A stretch of 64,000 nt of DNA from assembly GCA_023055355.1 (NCBI GenBank), contig JALJCS010000001.1, forward strand, positions 82,872,881 to 82,936,880. The letters run 5' to 3'. The stretch is from Agelaius tricolor (Eukaryota; Chordata; Aves; Passeriformes; Icteridae). The first letter of the stretch is position 1. Each line of letters starts with the position of its first letter. The notes below the pieces were generated by a model. The model was not told where the DNA came from, did not search any database, and saw nothing but the letters and a program-made list of their open reading frames with translations. The position numbers were made by a program, and so were the translations under genes. Below are positions 26,524 through 38,880 of this stretch, piece by piece.

Positions 26524-27251
26524 AATTCTACAACAGCTGCATGTCCCATGTGATACTGTAAAAAGATGACATTATTTCAGAACCTATTACACTGAAGTAT
26601 CCTTCTATGTGTTTAATATTCCTAGCACATAAATGTTGTTATGATACTATACTGACAGTAAACTTGACCCAGCAAGTCCCAAGATGGCCAATAATTTTAT
26701 GTACCTCTCAGTGGTATTGCCTATGCTGGAAATAAAATGTAAAACTGGGAACATGATAAAACTATGTAAAATAATGAGTGGGCCATGGAATACAGAAGGG
26801 AAGATTATGCTCTCCTTGTTTCAGTATACATGAAACACAATGCATTCCAGGCATATTGAAGAAGAAAAAATCATAACATAGACGAAAAAGATTTTTCTCA
26901 TAGTAGCAACTAAGATGTGGATTTTTTTTTTACCTCAGAAAGACTTCAGGGAGTGCAACTTCATAATGTCCAGTACATAACAGTACATGTATAAAGATAT
27001 CAGAAATCCCAGGAATTATTATTTTAATTCCAAGGAACATTTTAAAATGGCTACTAAAACATATATTCCTGGGTTCCAGTCAATTTATAGAATATATCCA
27101 GTCAATTTCAGAATATGTTTGTGTAGAACCAATAGTTATTCTGCTGTCTAATGAAGCATCCCTACATTATGTTATAACTCTGGTTCAAGACAGCAACAAG
27201 ATACAGATGGAAGAGATTATTCTCACTACGTAATATAACAAGACCTACCAG
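26524..27251. other. Unique noncoding DNA between LTR and CR1
   Basis: No gene was recognised. An 11-bp word 'ccagtcaattt' recurs 22 bp apart at 27076 and 27098, within a small duplicated segment. Confidence 0.5.
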
Positions 27252-28254
27252 AGAATCACAGAATCCTTTAAGTTGGAAAAGAACTCTTAAGATTTCCTGC
27301 TCACTTCTCCAGGGCTTGAAAACTCAATCATTTTGAGATTGTTGTGCCCAAGGTGGCCTCTGACCATCATATGATCCATCAGTCCTTCCCTGTTTGTGTA
27401 AAAGAACTCCAGCAAGACATCTCCCCTGGCCAGCTCACTCACCAGGAGTGTTAGGAACTTCCACACGCTCCAGGAACTTCCTAGACTGTTTTCTCTTTGC
27501 TGTATTGCATCTCTAGCAGGTATCTTGAAAGTTGAAGTATCCCAAGAGAACAAGGGCCAACAATCATGAGACTATCCCCAGGTGCTCGTAGCATATTTCA
27601 TCTGCCTCTTCATCCTGGTTGAGTGGTCTATAACAGACTCCCCCTAGGATACCTGCCTTATTGGCCTTTCCCCTGACTCTTACCATAAATATGCAACCCT
27701 ATCCATCACCATTATCAAACTCAAGTCAAAACATTGCCTAACCTACTGGGCTCCCCACCACTTCTCCTTCCTTGTCTATTCCTTCTGAAGAATTTATAGC
27801 CATCTATTGCAACACTGCAGTCAAGCAGGTCTTTCCATCATGTTTCTATGATTGCAAATTTGCCTTAGTTTTCCACTTGTACAATGGCATCCTCCTGTTT
27901 GTTGCCCATGCTGTGTGCGTTGGTGTAGATGCACTTCAGTTACATTGTTGATCCCACCAACTTACAAGGGGAAGAAGCCATGAGAATTCTCAGGCACTTC
28001 CATGATTTCTATCTCATCAATAAGCCTGATGTCTTTGCTGATACATAAATCTCCATCCCCCACCTCTACTGAGCTGGCAGATTGAAGGACTTTGCTAGTA
28101 CACCATCCCTTAAACATTCACCTGCTGAGCCCAGGCTAATCTCTAGTGAGCTTGACTTTTTCCCTTCCCCCCTCCCAATCTAGTTTAAAGCTCTTTCTAT
28201 GAGACTTGCCAAGTCCTATGCAAAGATTCTTTTAACCTTTTTGATGCTGGTGTG

Positions 28255-28260
28255 CCCTAT
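28255..28260 (+). repeat. Target-site duplication, left copy (CCCTAT)
   Basis: This hexamer abuts the first TG of the solo LTR and recurs exactly at 28697-28702 next to the other end. Confidence 0.88.
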
Positions 28261-28696
28261 TGTGGCATTCACATTCTCTGAAAAAATTCCTTCACCCAGG
28301 GTTTTTCTCCTGGGAAGCTGAAAGGCAGCAAGAGAGGCCCCAGAGAAAAGGAAAACAGTTCTTATCTCATTTGATTTTCCTGTGTTGTGCTTGTGTGGAA
28401 TGTGTTTGGACATTGTTTACCCACAGGTGATTGTTTGACTGGTCTCTGATGTGAGTTGTATTGATTCATTGGCCAATTAGGGCCAAGCTGTGTCAGGACT
28501 CTGGAAAGAATCACAAGTTTTCATTATTATCTTTTTAGCATTCAGTAGTATATACATCTTTTCTGTGTTGTTTAGTACAGTATAGTATAGTATTCTTTAA
28601 TACAATATAGTATAATAAAGTAATTAATTAGCCTTCTGATAAGATGGAGTCCTCGTCCTGATTTCTCCCAGACGTCGGACAAAAATATTTACAGTA
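28261..28696 (+). mobile_element. Solo LTR, ERVK-like, with perfect 6-bp target-site duplication
   Basis: The 436-bp element starts TGTGGCATTCACATTCTC and is flanked by CCCTAT on both sides (28255-28260 and 28697-28702). Its 3' terminus reads ACAGTA, so the usual CA has changed to TA. Inside are 'gtttacccacaggtgattg', a CCAAT sequence in 'ggccaattagggccaag' near 28472, a run of 'tatag' words, and AATAAA at 28614-28619, followed by 'gccttctgataagatgg' as expected for R/U5. The 6-bp duplication is typical of betaretrovirus-like (ERVK) integration. The family is one I recall as frequent in passerines. It sits inside an older CR1, and the CR1 ORF1 sequence resumes after it. Confidence 0.9.
28614..28619 (+). 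terminator. LTR polyadenylation signal AATAAA
   Basis: A canonical hexamer lies about 80 bp before the 3' end of the solo LTR, at the place expected for the R region. Confidence 0.65.
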
Positions 28697-28702
28697 CCCT
28701 AT
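28697..28702 (+). repeat. Target-site duplication, right copy (CCCTAT)
   Basis: Identical to 28255-28260. With one copy and the LTR removed, the surrounding CR1 sequence reads continuously. Confidence 0.88.
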
Positions 28703-29520
28703 CTGTCGTTAGCAGGCCTGATATCTTTGAAACTGACCCATTATCAAAAAGCCACCCAAATTTTACCAGGCTCAGAGCCAAGTATAGATCTGCTGTATCT
28801 TCCTGATTTTTCACTCATCATTCCCTGCAGCTGGAAGAATAGAGAACACTTGTGCTTCTGACCTCTTGGCTGGTCATCCCAAAGCCCTGAGATCTCTCTT
28901 GCTTGCCCTTCTTGTGCAACCATCTCTGCTCACCTGAAAAATTCACAATGGATGACAATCCAAGACCTGCATCAGGGTAGGAAGCTCTCTCTTCATGTCT
29001 TCGTGTATCTCTCTGTCACACTCCCTAATACTCCTCAGTCAGGTCCCTTCCTCCTGCAGCTCTGTCAGTGAGCAGAAGGGTTCCTGTGCCCTTGCACAGG
29101 GCTGCTCTCTCTGCTGGCTGTGCTGACAGCAAGCTGGGCTCACCCTACCGTGTGGCACTGGGGTAGCAGCATGTTCCCAGCAAAGCTCTGTCTGAGGAGC
29201 TCCGTTTGTTGTGGCAGGCACAGAGCTTAGAGAGGTCATGGCCTTCTGCCAGGCAGATACTGCTGCTCTCTGGTCAAGCCAGCAGAGCCCTCTGGGTGCC
29301 TGCCCTGGTCATGGTGCACTCCAGGGACTGCTTTACACATGTGGTGACTTGGTCACCATTGCTCCTGATCCCACTCGTGTCCCATCAGCCACTCTCACTT
29401 GAGCTGTGGAGCCTTGGCTCCCTTTGAGGGTCCCCTGTTGAGGAAATCCCCTTGGGCACCACACTGGAGCTGGAGAGCTCTGCTGATGATTGTGCCAGCA
29501 CCAGAGCTGCTCACCCCAAA

Positions 29521-31408
29521 ATATGAGTGACAGACAAAAATTGTCAAACTTGTTCCAACATATTTAATACGTAATGATGTATCCATAGTACAGATCTGAG
29601 TTACTTTAGCTACATCTAATTCTAGTCCCTGACTTCAAATCAATCCCTGTTTATATTTTTATACAAGCTGGCCAGTATATTACAGGGAGAGGTTCAGTGA
29701 AATGGTTGTATTCCCTGCTACTATCCTTCCCCCAGGAGTATGGACAGTTTGAGTGAGACAATGAGGAACAAGCAGAGAAGCAAATCTCCAATGGATTTGT
29801 TGAAATAAAGTGCACCTTAGGCATTTTAGTTTTGACTTTGGTTGTGAATCACAAGGCATCCCTGTCTGTAGGAACATGCTCTCTTGGCCATATGAGTAAA
29901 AGATAAGGAAATGACATTCAGATATTCTCCAAAACCATGATTCTTGCCAGTGACAAAAGGCTAAAATTAATCCCTGGCCAGTCCTTCCATTAAAAACACC
30001 TTACTACTGGTGGAACAGTAGGGGAAAAATAAGAAGAAGTTTGAAAACCTTGTCTTACATTCCTTCCCAGAAGTATCTCATATCTACCCATGTGTGAGAA
30101 CAGAACTTTTATTTCATCCTTAGTAGAAAGTCCGGAACAACTTACGTCTCCTGCACACAAATATGTTGCTAGGCACTCAGTATTGCTAAGTAATTCCTGC
30201 TGAGTAATAAAACCTGAAAAAATACATTTCTGACAGGATATTAATTAAGTTTTCAGAAAAGGAAAACATAAGAATTTTATTTCTGTGTTCACAGGTGTAC
30301 TCAGATGTACAAGAAAATTGAAGTCTAAAGGCAATATTGGAAACTATTTGAGCAGTTTTAAGATGCTGCTAAAGATAAAATAATTGACTACTCAAAAGTG
30401 TAAAATTAAGTTGGATTAGAGTACTCAAACCAGCAAGAGCAGACCACTAACACATCAAAAGAATAGAAATAATTAATTATACATATGTATAATTTTATTC
30501 TGAAGAATTCTTCATCTATCCTTGCTATTACATATTATTAGGGTGATGATTTGGTGGCACTACTAAAAGCTTGTTGGAAATGAGGATGGTTAAAATTCTT
30601 TATAAAAATACAAAATGTTGTTGCCTTTTTATGTCTGTTTCATTGAACTCTATAGGTGAGCTGCTTTAGCTAAACAATTCTTTATGCATATATTACCTTT
30701 ATGCATCTGAGTCTAGGCAGATCTTGAGCTTTTTCTCTTCATTGGTATATAAAAATTGAAATCCTAGGGGTTAGGATAAAATCGAAACTTGAAAAGTCGG
30801 CTCCAAAGTTGAAACTTGAAATAAAGCAGACCATGCCCCACTTCTACCACTGCAACTTTCATCATCTTTCATCATTGCCTTTCTTAGAGTTCTGGAAAGC
30901 AGCTAAACTGGTATCCAGCCAGGAAAGAAAGAGCCTTTGCAGGAAATCAGCTCATACTCCAAAGCTAATCTCTTGGAGGGAAAGAATAGTGTTATTCTTC
31001 GGGGACTATGTATTAGGTTATTCAGCAATATCTTTTTAATTTAATTTGTATTTTATGTATTGGAAAAAATTCCCATGACATACCAATAGGAAGGTGACTA
31101 TGATAGCCGGGGCCAAAATACAGGTAATTTTTTTGCTAGGTTATATAGCAAAAAGATGAATAATCAGTGTGACACAAAAGAAATAGCTGTATAAGGATGA
31201 AGGACAGTGAACCAATTATTGTTAACTAGTAGAGACAGAAGTTATAATCATCATTTAAGGATGATTCTGTTATTCCAATATACAGTCTTATGATACAGTC
31301 AAATTAATGGGCATCAAAAAGCAAAACTGCTAGACAGTAGTACACATATGTCTTATCCCTTTTAAAATTGATGTTTGCTCATGAGACTCATGATTATTGA
31401 GAATTTTA
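29521..31408. other. Unique AT-rich noncoding DNA
   Basis: No gene or mobile element was recognised. Confidence 0.5.
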
Positions 31409-31955
31409 CAGAATCACAGAGTGGATCAGGTTGGAAGGGACCACAGTGGGTCATCCATTCCAACCTCCCTGCTCAAGGAGGGTAATCCCAGAGCACATGG
31501 CTCAGGATTGTGTCCACATGGTTCTTGAATGAAGTGACGGAGAATCTACAACCTCTCTGGACAATCTGTTCCAGTGCTCAGTCACCTGCACAGTAAAGTT
31601 CTTCCTCATTTTCAGATGAACTTCTTGTGCATCAGTTTCAGTCCATTGCCTCTTTTCCTATTCCTGGGCTCCACCCAGAAGAGCCTGGTCCATCCTCTGA
31701 CACTCCAGCTTTTTGTGTACACTGTCATCTTCCCTCTCAGCTGTCTCTCCTCGAGGCTGAACAGGCCCAGCTCCCTCAGCCATTCCTCATAAGAGAAATG
31801 CTCCAGTCCCTTAATAACCTTTGTATTCCTCGGCTAGACCCGCTCCAAAAACTTCATTGTACTCCAGGTCTCGCTTGTGCTGAGGAGCCCAGAACCGGAC
31901 ACTGCACTTCAGATGTGCCTCACCAGGGCTGAGTAGAGGGGCAGTTTCTTTCAGA
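31409..31955 (-). mobile_element. CR1 LINE fragment with 3' tail
   Basis: In antisense the 3' tail ('cagaatcacagagtgg') is followed by 'ggttggaagggaccac', 'ccattccaacctccctgc', 'gttccagtgctcag', 'aggctgaacaggcccagc', 'gaccc gctcca'-type text and 'gtgcctcaccagggctgag'. It covers about 550 bp of the ORF2 end and 3' UTR, and is 5'-truncated. No intact frame remains. Confidence 0.93.
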
Positions 31956-34721
31956 GACAGCTTCATTTTCCTAATATTCATGTATAGTTTCTACTATTAA
32001 TTATATGCAAATTTTTTACTATTAATTATATGCAAGTTTTCTACTTTGCAAGTTTTGACATTTCAGATGTTACTGATGTTAACAGTACGGACATAGGGAT
32101 TAGTTTCTGGTTATATCAGGAGAGTAGTAGGTCTGTAATCTCATCTTCAAACCATCACATTGTCTTACTATTGTATAGCATTTTTCTATTTGTACTTGTA
32201 TTTGAGAGAGTATAGGTCAGTTCTTTCTCAATTTGCTTAAGAAGTCTACTTTTAAATAAATCAGGGGTTGTATTTCTCAAAAACTGGAAACTCATCAAAA
32301 ATTAGGAGATAAAGAAATATTTAGATCAAGGGAACAGGATATGCTTATTGTGCTGAAAAGTATATTTGGCTTCCATTTAATTTCAAATATTTTTCCTACA
32401 TACTTCAGAAGAAATTATTAGATATTTACATTTTGCTCTTGTTCCTTTTAAAAAAGAGGAATGCATTTCCATAAATTATAAAGAGTTGTCTTAATTTGAT
32501 TTCATTTATTATCAACATAAAACTTAGCTATTCCACAGGATTAATTTTCCAATAATAAAATGACAGTATTTCTTATCATTCATTATGATCCAGTTAAGGA
32601 ACTTTTGATTATGTGCAATTTTTTTCTTGCCTCCAGTTAAACAAAAATGCTTTCATAGTCTATAAGGTCTCTTTAGTAAAGTCTTTAAAGTAAACACAGA
32701 TTCTTTTTACACGTTATTTATTGGCATGGACTATGTATTTAACTGAACTCCAGTGTGGCTGTTTACTTTCAAATAAAACCAATCTGCCTAAAGAATATTC
32801 TCAAAAAAATGACTGATAAAAATGCACATGTATTTTCTTACACTTGCATCTTTAAAAATGCACATAAGAAGAAATGCTGTGTTTTTTCTGTGAAGGAAAT
32901 ATTGGGGAAATTTAGAAAATTTAAACATAGCAAAAAATATTAACACATGCTCGGCCAATCTGTACAGGTTATTGAACAGGACCCAAAGAGTCTGTCCTTG
33001 AAATTGAAACAAATTGGAAACACTGCCTAATTTTTCCTGTTCAGCATCATTTTGTGTGGTACCTGGGTATACAGAGAAAACAAACAAAATAAAGCTTGCT
33101 AGTCTCAGGATTCAAGAGGAATACATGTAATTGGAAACGAAATAAAAGATCTCTGGTCTAAACAAAAATATAACCCTATTTCTCAGCAAAACATAGCTTC
33201 TAAGAAAGTCTACATGAGCCTGGAACAGGGGAGCAAGGAGACAGCAGAGTCTCTGATTTGTATTTCTGCTCGATTTACTTGAGCAGGATCAAATATGCTA
33301 CTGGCAGACCAAACTGTGAATGCTTTTAGTGCCCACCTAAATCCTGTTTGCAAGACTCAAGTGAGGCATAGGCCTTTACTGGCTGTCAAAACAAAGACAA
33401 ATTTCATAGTTTATGAGTAAACCAGGAAGAAATGCAGTAGAAGACATAAATAATTTTTCTAAGGTCTAGTTTTAAATGCAGTATTGTTTGTACTGAAGCA
33501 GAGAGTATTGAGGGAGACAAGAAGTTCAACTGAGCAGATATTTCTTAAAAACTGTTTTTTGCCTTCTCATTCTTCTGTGTGAATATTATCCTCCTATTGT
33601 TTCTGCGAGAATTTTGAAAACTGATTTGAGTGGCTTACAAACACAAAATATCTGTAATGTGGAAATGGAATAGTGTTTTTCTTTTCTTGGAATTACCTTT
33701 TAGACTAACCGGAATAAGGCTGAATAGTAAGAGCAGTTTCAATACTAATTGTGTTAGCATAGGATTCCAATCTTATAACATTTCATAGGCATCCACAGAT
33801 CTTTTTGTCATTTAATAGAATCAAGTGGCAATGAATCTTGCCCTAAGAAGTTATAAATTGGCACCCCAGTTTTTCAGCAGTAATAAGCAATCTGAACAAA
33901 CAGCAGACATGTCTGTTTTGCATCCCAGTGCTTGCTTTAACATGTTGGCATTAGCAGCCTTGTGCCTGGTGTGTAGCTTGTGAGCTTACACTGCCACTTA
34001 CATTTTGTTCTTATTTTTGTAGTTCTTTGCATAAAAACAAAGATCAAGAATTGGTATGGGAAGGATAGGAAATATGAATTTCTGTGTAATTTTCTGTGTT
34101 TATGCAAACCCATAGAAAACAAGGTAAGTGCATTTCTATAGAGGAACCCCATAACCACTACATGTGTCATACAAAAAAAAAAAAAAAGGAAACCAAAGAA
34201 CCCCAAAAATGTCACAAAAATATTAAATTAGACTCTGTTTTTTTTTCTCTTACCTTGCCAACCAAAGACAATTAAAGATCAGCACCACCCACATCCATGC
34301 ATCCTCCTCACACTGCAACATGGGATTTGGTGACAATCCTGCAGATGATGCCTAGTCATACAACCAAATCTCAGCACTTTCCATCTCTTTTAATAAAGGC
34401 TACAATTTCTACAATTTTATAGAAATTAACTCATGATAGTTGTAGCTCATATCTTCATGAAGCTATTAGCTCAGTGGGCTGTGCCTGTCAAGGGCCACTA
34501 AAGAGAAAGTAGAGCAGATCTAGAGCTTGTGTTTCTCTTCAGGGCCAAAGGTGCAGACAGAGACTTTGAAGCTGAATTACCAAAGCTGAGCACACATCTT
34601 GGAGGAGACTGATCCTGGCAACTTCCAAACACTGCCAGAGACATTCACTCTTGCCCTTCTCACACTGGATGGAGTAAAAATAGGAGTAAGGTTGAAAGGC
34701 TTGTAGATCTTGATAATGACC
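31956..34721. other. Unique AT-rich noncoding DNA
   Basis: No gene was recognised. A 25-bp tandem duplication lies at 31992-32040. The part around 33690-33980 is complex and repeat-free and could contain conserved noncoding sequence. Confidence 0.45.
31992..32040 (+). repeat. 25-bp tandem duplication, two copies
   Basis: 'tactattaattatatgcaa' begins at 31992 and again at 32017, followed by T-runs. The copies differ at one internal base and in T-run length. Confidence 0.88.
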
Positions 34722-35157
34722 ATTTGATAATAAAAGCAAAACTGTGCACACAAGCAAAGCAGTCAGAGGAATTTGCTCAGTACTTCCCATTAGCCCCTTT
34801 CTGGAAAGCAGGGCCACAGTACACAATATTGATTGCTTTGGAACACAAATGCAAGAGGAGCACACTTTCCCTCTTTCTTCTCCTTTCCCATAACATCTTG
34901 TCATACAGAATATCCCTTTGGGTCACTACAGATCAGCTGCCCCCTCACAACTTTTAGCCCACCCCCGTCACTAAGAGGAAAGAGGGAGGAGGTAGCAGTG
35001 AGGGAATGAGAGAAATCCTTAACTGTGTTCAAGAAATATTTAGCAACAGCCAAAACATTGATGAGATAACAGCACTGTTTCAGACACCAGTCCAAAGCAG
35101 AGCACCATCTGGGCTGCTATGAAGAAAATTAACTCCATCCCAGCCAGACCGGGTACA
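34722..35157 (-). mobile_element. Partial LTR, avian ERV family B
   Basis: The plus strand shows the reverse complement of the 5' and middle parts of the family B LTR: 'gtgcacacaagcaaagcag', 'gtacttcccattagcccc', 'ggaaagcagggccac', 'gaatatccctttgggtc', 'gatcagctgccccctc', 'gctgctatgaagaaaatt' and 'aactccatcccagccagacc', ending at 'gggtaca' (LTR 5' terminus). The U5 end is missing at the left. It is more diverged than the 6475-7098 copy and may be another subfamily. The AT-rich core-promoter part is degraded. Confidence 0.78.
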
Positions 35158-35958
35158 TACTCTCTGAAACTAGAGGGTAATAAGTTCACCTCTGTGCCCT
35201 AAGATGGAAAAGTGAGTGATGAGTGATCTTGTATAACCGTGTTGCCATGTATGAAACAGCAGAAAGGAAAGAAGCAAGGGTAAAGAATTCCCTGCTTCAT
35301 TGAATGGTTTGAAAAGTTATTTAAAATTGTGCCTGAAACTATGTTCAAATGTTGTGCTAATGCTCAATGTCTGCTAATTTAGAAAATCATACAGTCTTCT
35401 GTCCGAGAAACCTCCTGGCAGCTGTTACTACCGCCCACATTTGTAATAGATCATGAGGCTGTTAAATGTAACACTGTAAGGCATTTTTCTTCCAAAAGTA
35501 TGTCAGGTGTGAGATTCTGGTCCTAAATTGAAGTTGAGATGCAGGAAAAAATATTTTGTTTTGTTTTTAAACAAAGTCCTCCTAACATAACAGCCAGCAG
35601 TGTGTGCATGTATTCCTGAGCATTGTTGTCACCTAGCTGGGCTCACACCACCACAAAAACATGCTGCTCCTTTTCCCCACATCAACTTCACAGTCCTGCA
35701 AACAATTCTTCTTGTATGAACAGTTCTACTTCAAACTGAACAACAGCCTCAATGAATTTGGGAAGCTCACAGTTATCAGGGCTCTAGTGCAATATCAAGG
35801 AGAACTAATATAAGAAGGAAATTACGCAGACATAGAAGCAAGGAAAAAGTACTATAAGGGGAAAAAAACCAAAATATATTTAATTGCTATTTAAGTTGCT
35901 CAAAAAATATTCTAGCTAGCACTTAAAGCACACAAGCTTCCTGAGACACAAATGCCTG

Positions 35959-35996
35959 AAATACCAAGTAGATATCCATGTATCTACTTGGTATTT
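35959..35996. other. Perfect inverted repeat, 15-bp arms with 8-nt loop
   Basis: Arm one, 'aaataccaagtagat' (35959-35973), is exactly complementary in reverse to arm two, 'atctacttggtattt' (35982-35996), with 'atccatgt' between them. The stem is short for a microRNA precursor and has no mismatches. I assign no function. Confidence 0.95.
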
Positions 35997-37329
35997 ATAA
36001 AAAATAAATATTTCAGTAATTTCACTTATAATTAGCTCTACAGTGAATGCCATCTTTAAATTAAGCTCTTCATGTTTTATACTTGCAAATTCCATCTATT
36101 TAATGGAAAAGCTATTTTAAAAGCTATTTTATATTAAAATAGGAAAGTGCACTGATTAACCTCTGATCTTTTGTTCATCAAGGTGTCAGTGCTTGAGCAT
36201 TGAGATTTTCTGAAAATGCAGCAATTGCTGTGAAGTTACCCTCTGAAAATTCTTAAAAATAGAAATTACAAAGACATGTTTAAACTACACTATCCTCCTC
36301 TTGCTCTGTTTATTTTGATTAGAAATGCAGCCTGTGTGCATACTGTTTTGAAATTCAAGTTTTTTCTATTTTAACAGTCACATCTATTGCTAATGTCAAT
36401 GGCAGGTGTCATTCTGGGACTTAGGAGTCATATATTTTTACAGCTAGAATGTTCATGTACTACAGGCTTCTAAAAGTTTCTTAGTTTTAATATAAATAAT
36501 TTCTTAAGTTGCGCTCTGCTTATAGAACCACCACTCTTTTCTGTGGAGCAGGAATTTTTACAAAATGAAAGATTATGTCTTATAATCTTGTAAAGACAAG
36601 TAATCACATTAAGACTACAGTTTTAATCATCACAAATTTTTCCTGCATCATAAAGAATAAAAAATCACTCTGTGGAAATAGACTGATCTAATAGCTACAC
36701 AATTTTCCAAAGTTTAGTTCTGTTTGAACTAAGGCTTATCTTTTAAAAGAACACCTATTTGTAGCCTAAAAATGTATTATTTTTATTAATAATAAAATTC
36801 ATAAGAATAAGATGAAGAATCCAAGTGCAGAAGCCCTGCTAAATTGTGCCAGAGAGGATTCTTCCATGACTATCAGAAAGTCACGACAATTATTTTCTGG
36901 TGGGAATTTATCTAATGTCTTCCAAGAGGTAGGTCTTAATATATATTTGCCTCCTAAATTAAAAGAGGGCCTCTTAAAATAATTTCTTTTTACATTATTT
37001 ACTGGGTGTGACTGGTTCATACTTCAGACATTAAATTGTAATGAAAACACTGAATTTTGAAATATTTTCTAAAAAACCTACCCCTCTTGAGTAATATTTT
37101 CCTGCAAATAAGTAGTTTGCAAGACCGAAATGGAAAAAGTCCTCCTAAACCTGGTCTGATACCATAGCTCACTCTGACTTGAACAAGGGTAGAGACCTTA
37201 AATTTTGAACTGTCTCATGAATTTTTAACCTCATGACCTTTGCCAGTTTCCACAGTGTCGACACCATACTTCCTCGGGTTCATCTTGGCAGTTAAAGGAC
37301 AGAAAGACAATCTTGATTTTATTTTTTTA

Positions 37330-37361
37330 TACACACAAACACACACACATATATATATATA
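37330..37361 (+). repeat. (AC)n(AT)n compound microsatellite
   Basis: An interrupted AC run passes directly into an AT run of about 14 bp. Confidence 0.92.
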
Positions 37362-37796
37362 ATTGATAACTATTAATTGTCAGTATATATATTTGACAAA
37401 TCATTTGAACTAATAGAGAAGAATTAAAGATGTGAATTCCCTGGAATTAATTTCATTAATCAGCACTGGTCTTCTTACTTCAGTGATAAGTTTTTAGACA
37501 CCACACTTTTTCAAATTGCATCCCCGAATTAATGAAGCTTAAAACTCTTCCTTATTTTAAGGAAGGTTAGACATAAGCTACTGCTACATCCCAATTAGAC
37601 TCTCCTGGGATATAATAAATGGGATTTAAATTGGAAACAGAGATCTACACACTTTTTGTGCAGGAAACTTTTTATCCATATATAGTTTTTCACTGACATT
37701 ACTCATACAGAAAAGGTCTCTGGTCTTAAGATAATAATGAAGAAATAGCGAGTACTAGATAATTTAACCTCATGAATACACTACAAAAGCAAATCC

Positions 37797-37810
37797 ATAT
37801 ATATATATAT
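37797..37810 (+). repeat. Short (AT)n run
   Basis: Seven AT units between 'aaatcc' and 'taccc'. Confidence 0.85.
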
Positions 37811-38880
37811 TACCCCTGTCACAAGAAAGCTGTAATCTTTTGGTTTTCTGTTTAACATTAAGAGTACTAGTTGATAAAAAAAACCCAAAAAACCACAACC
37901 TTTTGAGAATGAAAGCTGAAACCAGAAAGCTAGATATGATAATAATGGTACATGATTATCTATTGTACTAAAAAAGGGTTTAAATCATCAACAAAACTGT
38001 AGTAGAATTATCTGCCTGGGTAAAACTACATGACCTACCTGGGCTTTCTAATGGACTATGACTCTCTATTCAAAACAGAGAATAGAATTCAACCATCTTC
38101 ATCTCTGTGCTCAAATGTTCCCTATAAGGTTGGTTAAGATGTGACAGATGATGAAAGCAAATTAATTTAATTTCTACGTATCAGCTGCTCCATCAGTAAG
38201 GAGGAAATCACAAACACAGGAGATTAAATGATCAGTCTGATTAAAATGTTATTCATGTGGTTGAAAAAATCCTAGCAAATGTTAGGACTGTTGGAAGTTT
38301 CAAGATTGCTTCTATCCTCTGACCAAGGTGGTAAATCACAATATCTGCAAAAGCTGAATGAGCATCCTCAGACTGCTCAGTGCACCGCTAGCAATCTTAC
38401 AGCTCTTGTCGCTGAAAGTGCTCCAAGCATTTTAAGCAGAACACCCTGTTTCATTAGCCTTATTTTACAGTTTATGGAACAAACATAGTGAGAAAGTGGC
38501 AAAAAATATGATGGGAACAAGATCCCTACTGAGTTCTTACAACTCCAATTTCAGCTACTCTTTATTATACTATTCTTCGGCTGCCTTTTAGCTGTCCTGA
38601 AGATTTACACTGTCCAGAAAAGAGAGACATAAAAATTTATGTGCTTCTCTTATGGCTTTAGGAGCATATGTATGCAGTAGTTTCATTACATATGTGTGCA
38701 TAGATATGGGAATCCATATCAAAATTGCTGCAGTGATGAGAAGTGGATTTAGTATTAGCTGATCTTCGCTCCTATTTCCCACTCTGGCCCAGTTCCACAC
38801 TGAGTGCAGTCAGCATTCTATAGACACAGACAGCATCTGGCTTTGGGATCCCAGGGTGAGAAGGAAATCAGTAAACAGCA

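Larger units (their letters stand above)
27252..29520 (-). mobile_element. CR1 LINE, internally deleted, with ORF1 esterase and ORF2 endonuclease remnants
   Basis: The left edge (27252-27293) is the CR1 3' tail in antisense ('agaatcacagaatcc', 'ttggaaaagaact'). It is joined directly to the endonuclease part of ORF2. The minus-strand frame at 27287-27553 includes FFYTNREGLMD and LGHNNLKMIEF, matching the C-terminal side of the CR1 APE-type endonuclease. Upstream (27553-27750) antisense text matches the 'VCYRPPNQDEEAD' and 'GDFNFPD' region. The whole reverse transcriptase is missing. Farther 5' (about 28070-28260 and 28703-28980), sequence matches the SGNH/esterase-like end of CR1 ORF1 with many stops. 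The part from about 29040 to 29520 is GC-rich and fits the CR1 5' area, but with less certainty. A solo LTR interrupts the element at 28261-28696. Confidence 0.75.
35158..38880. other. Unique AT-rich noncoding DNA
   Basis: No gene or mobile element was recognised. The stretch contains a strong hairpin at 35959-35996 and AC/AT tracts at 37330-37361 and 37797-37810. Confidence 0.5.

Noticed and set aside
27287..27553. 88-codon minus-strand frame with clear protein similarity
   Set aside because: The similarity is to the CR1 endonuclease. It is a piece of a dead LINE and not a host gene.
35959..35996. MicroRNA precursor
   Set aside because: The stem is only 15 bp with a perfect match and an 8-nt loop, while animal precursors have about 22 or more imperfect pairs. 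Flanking sequence does not extend the stem.
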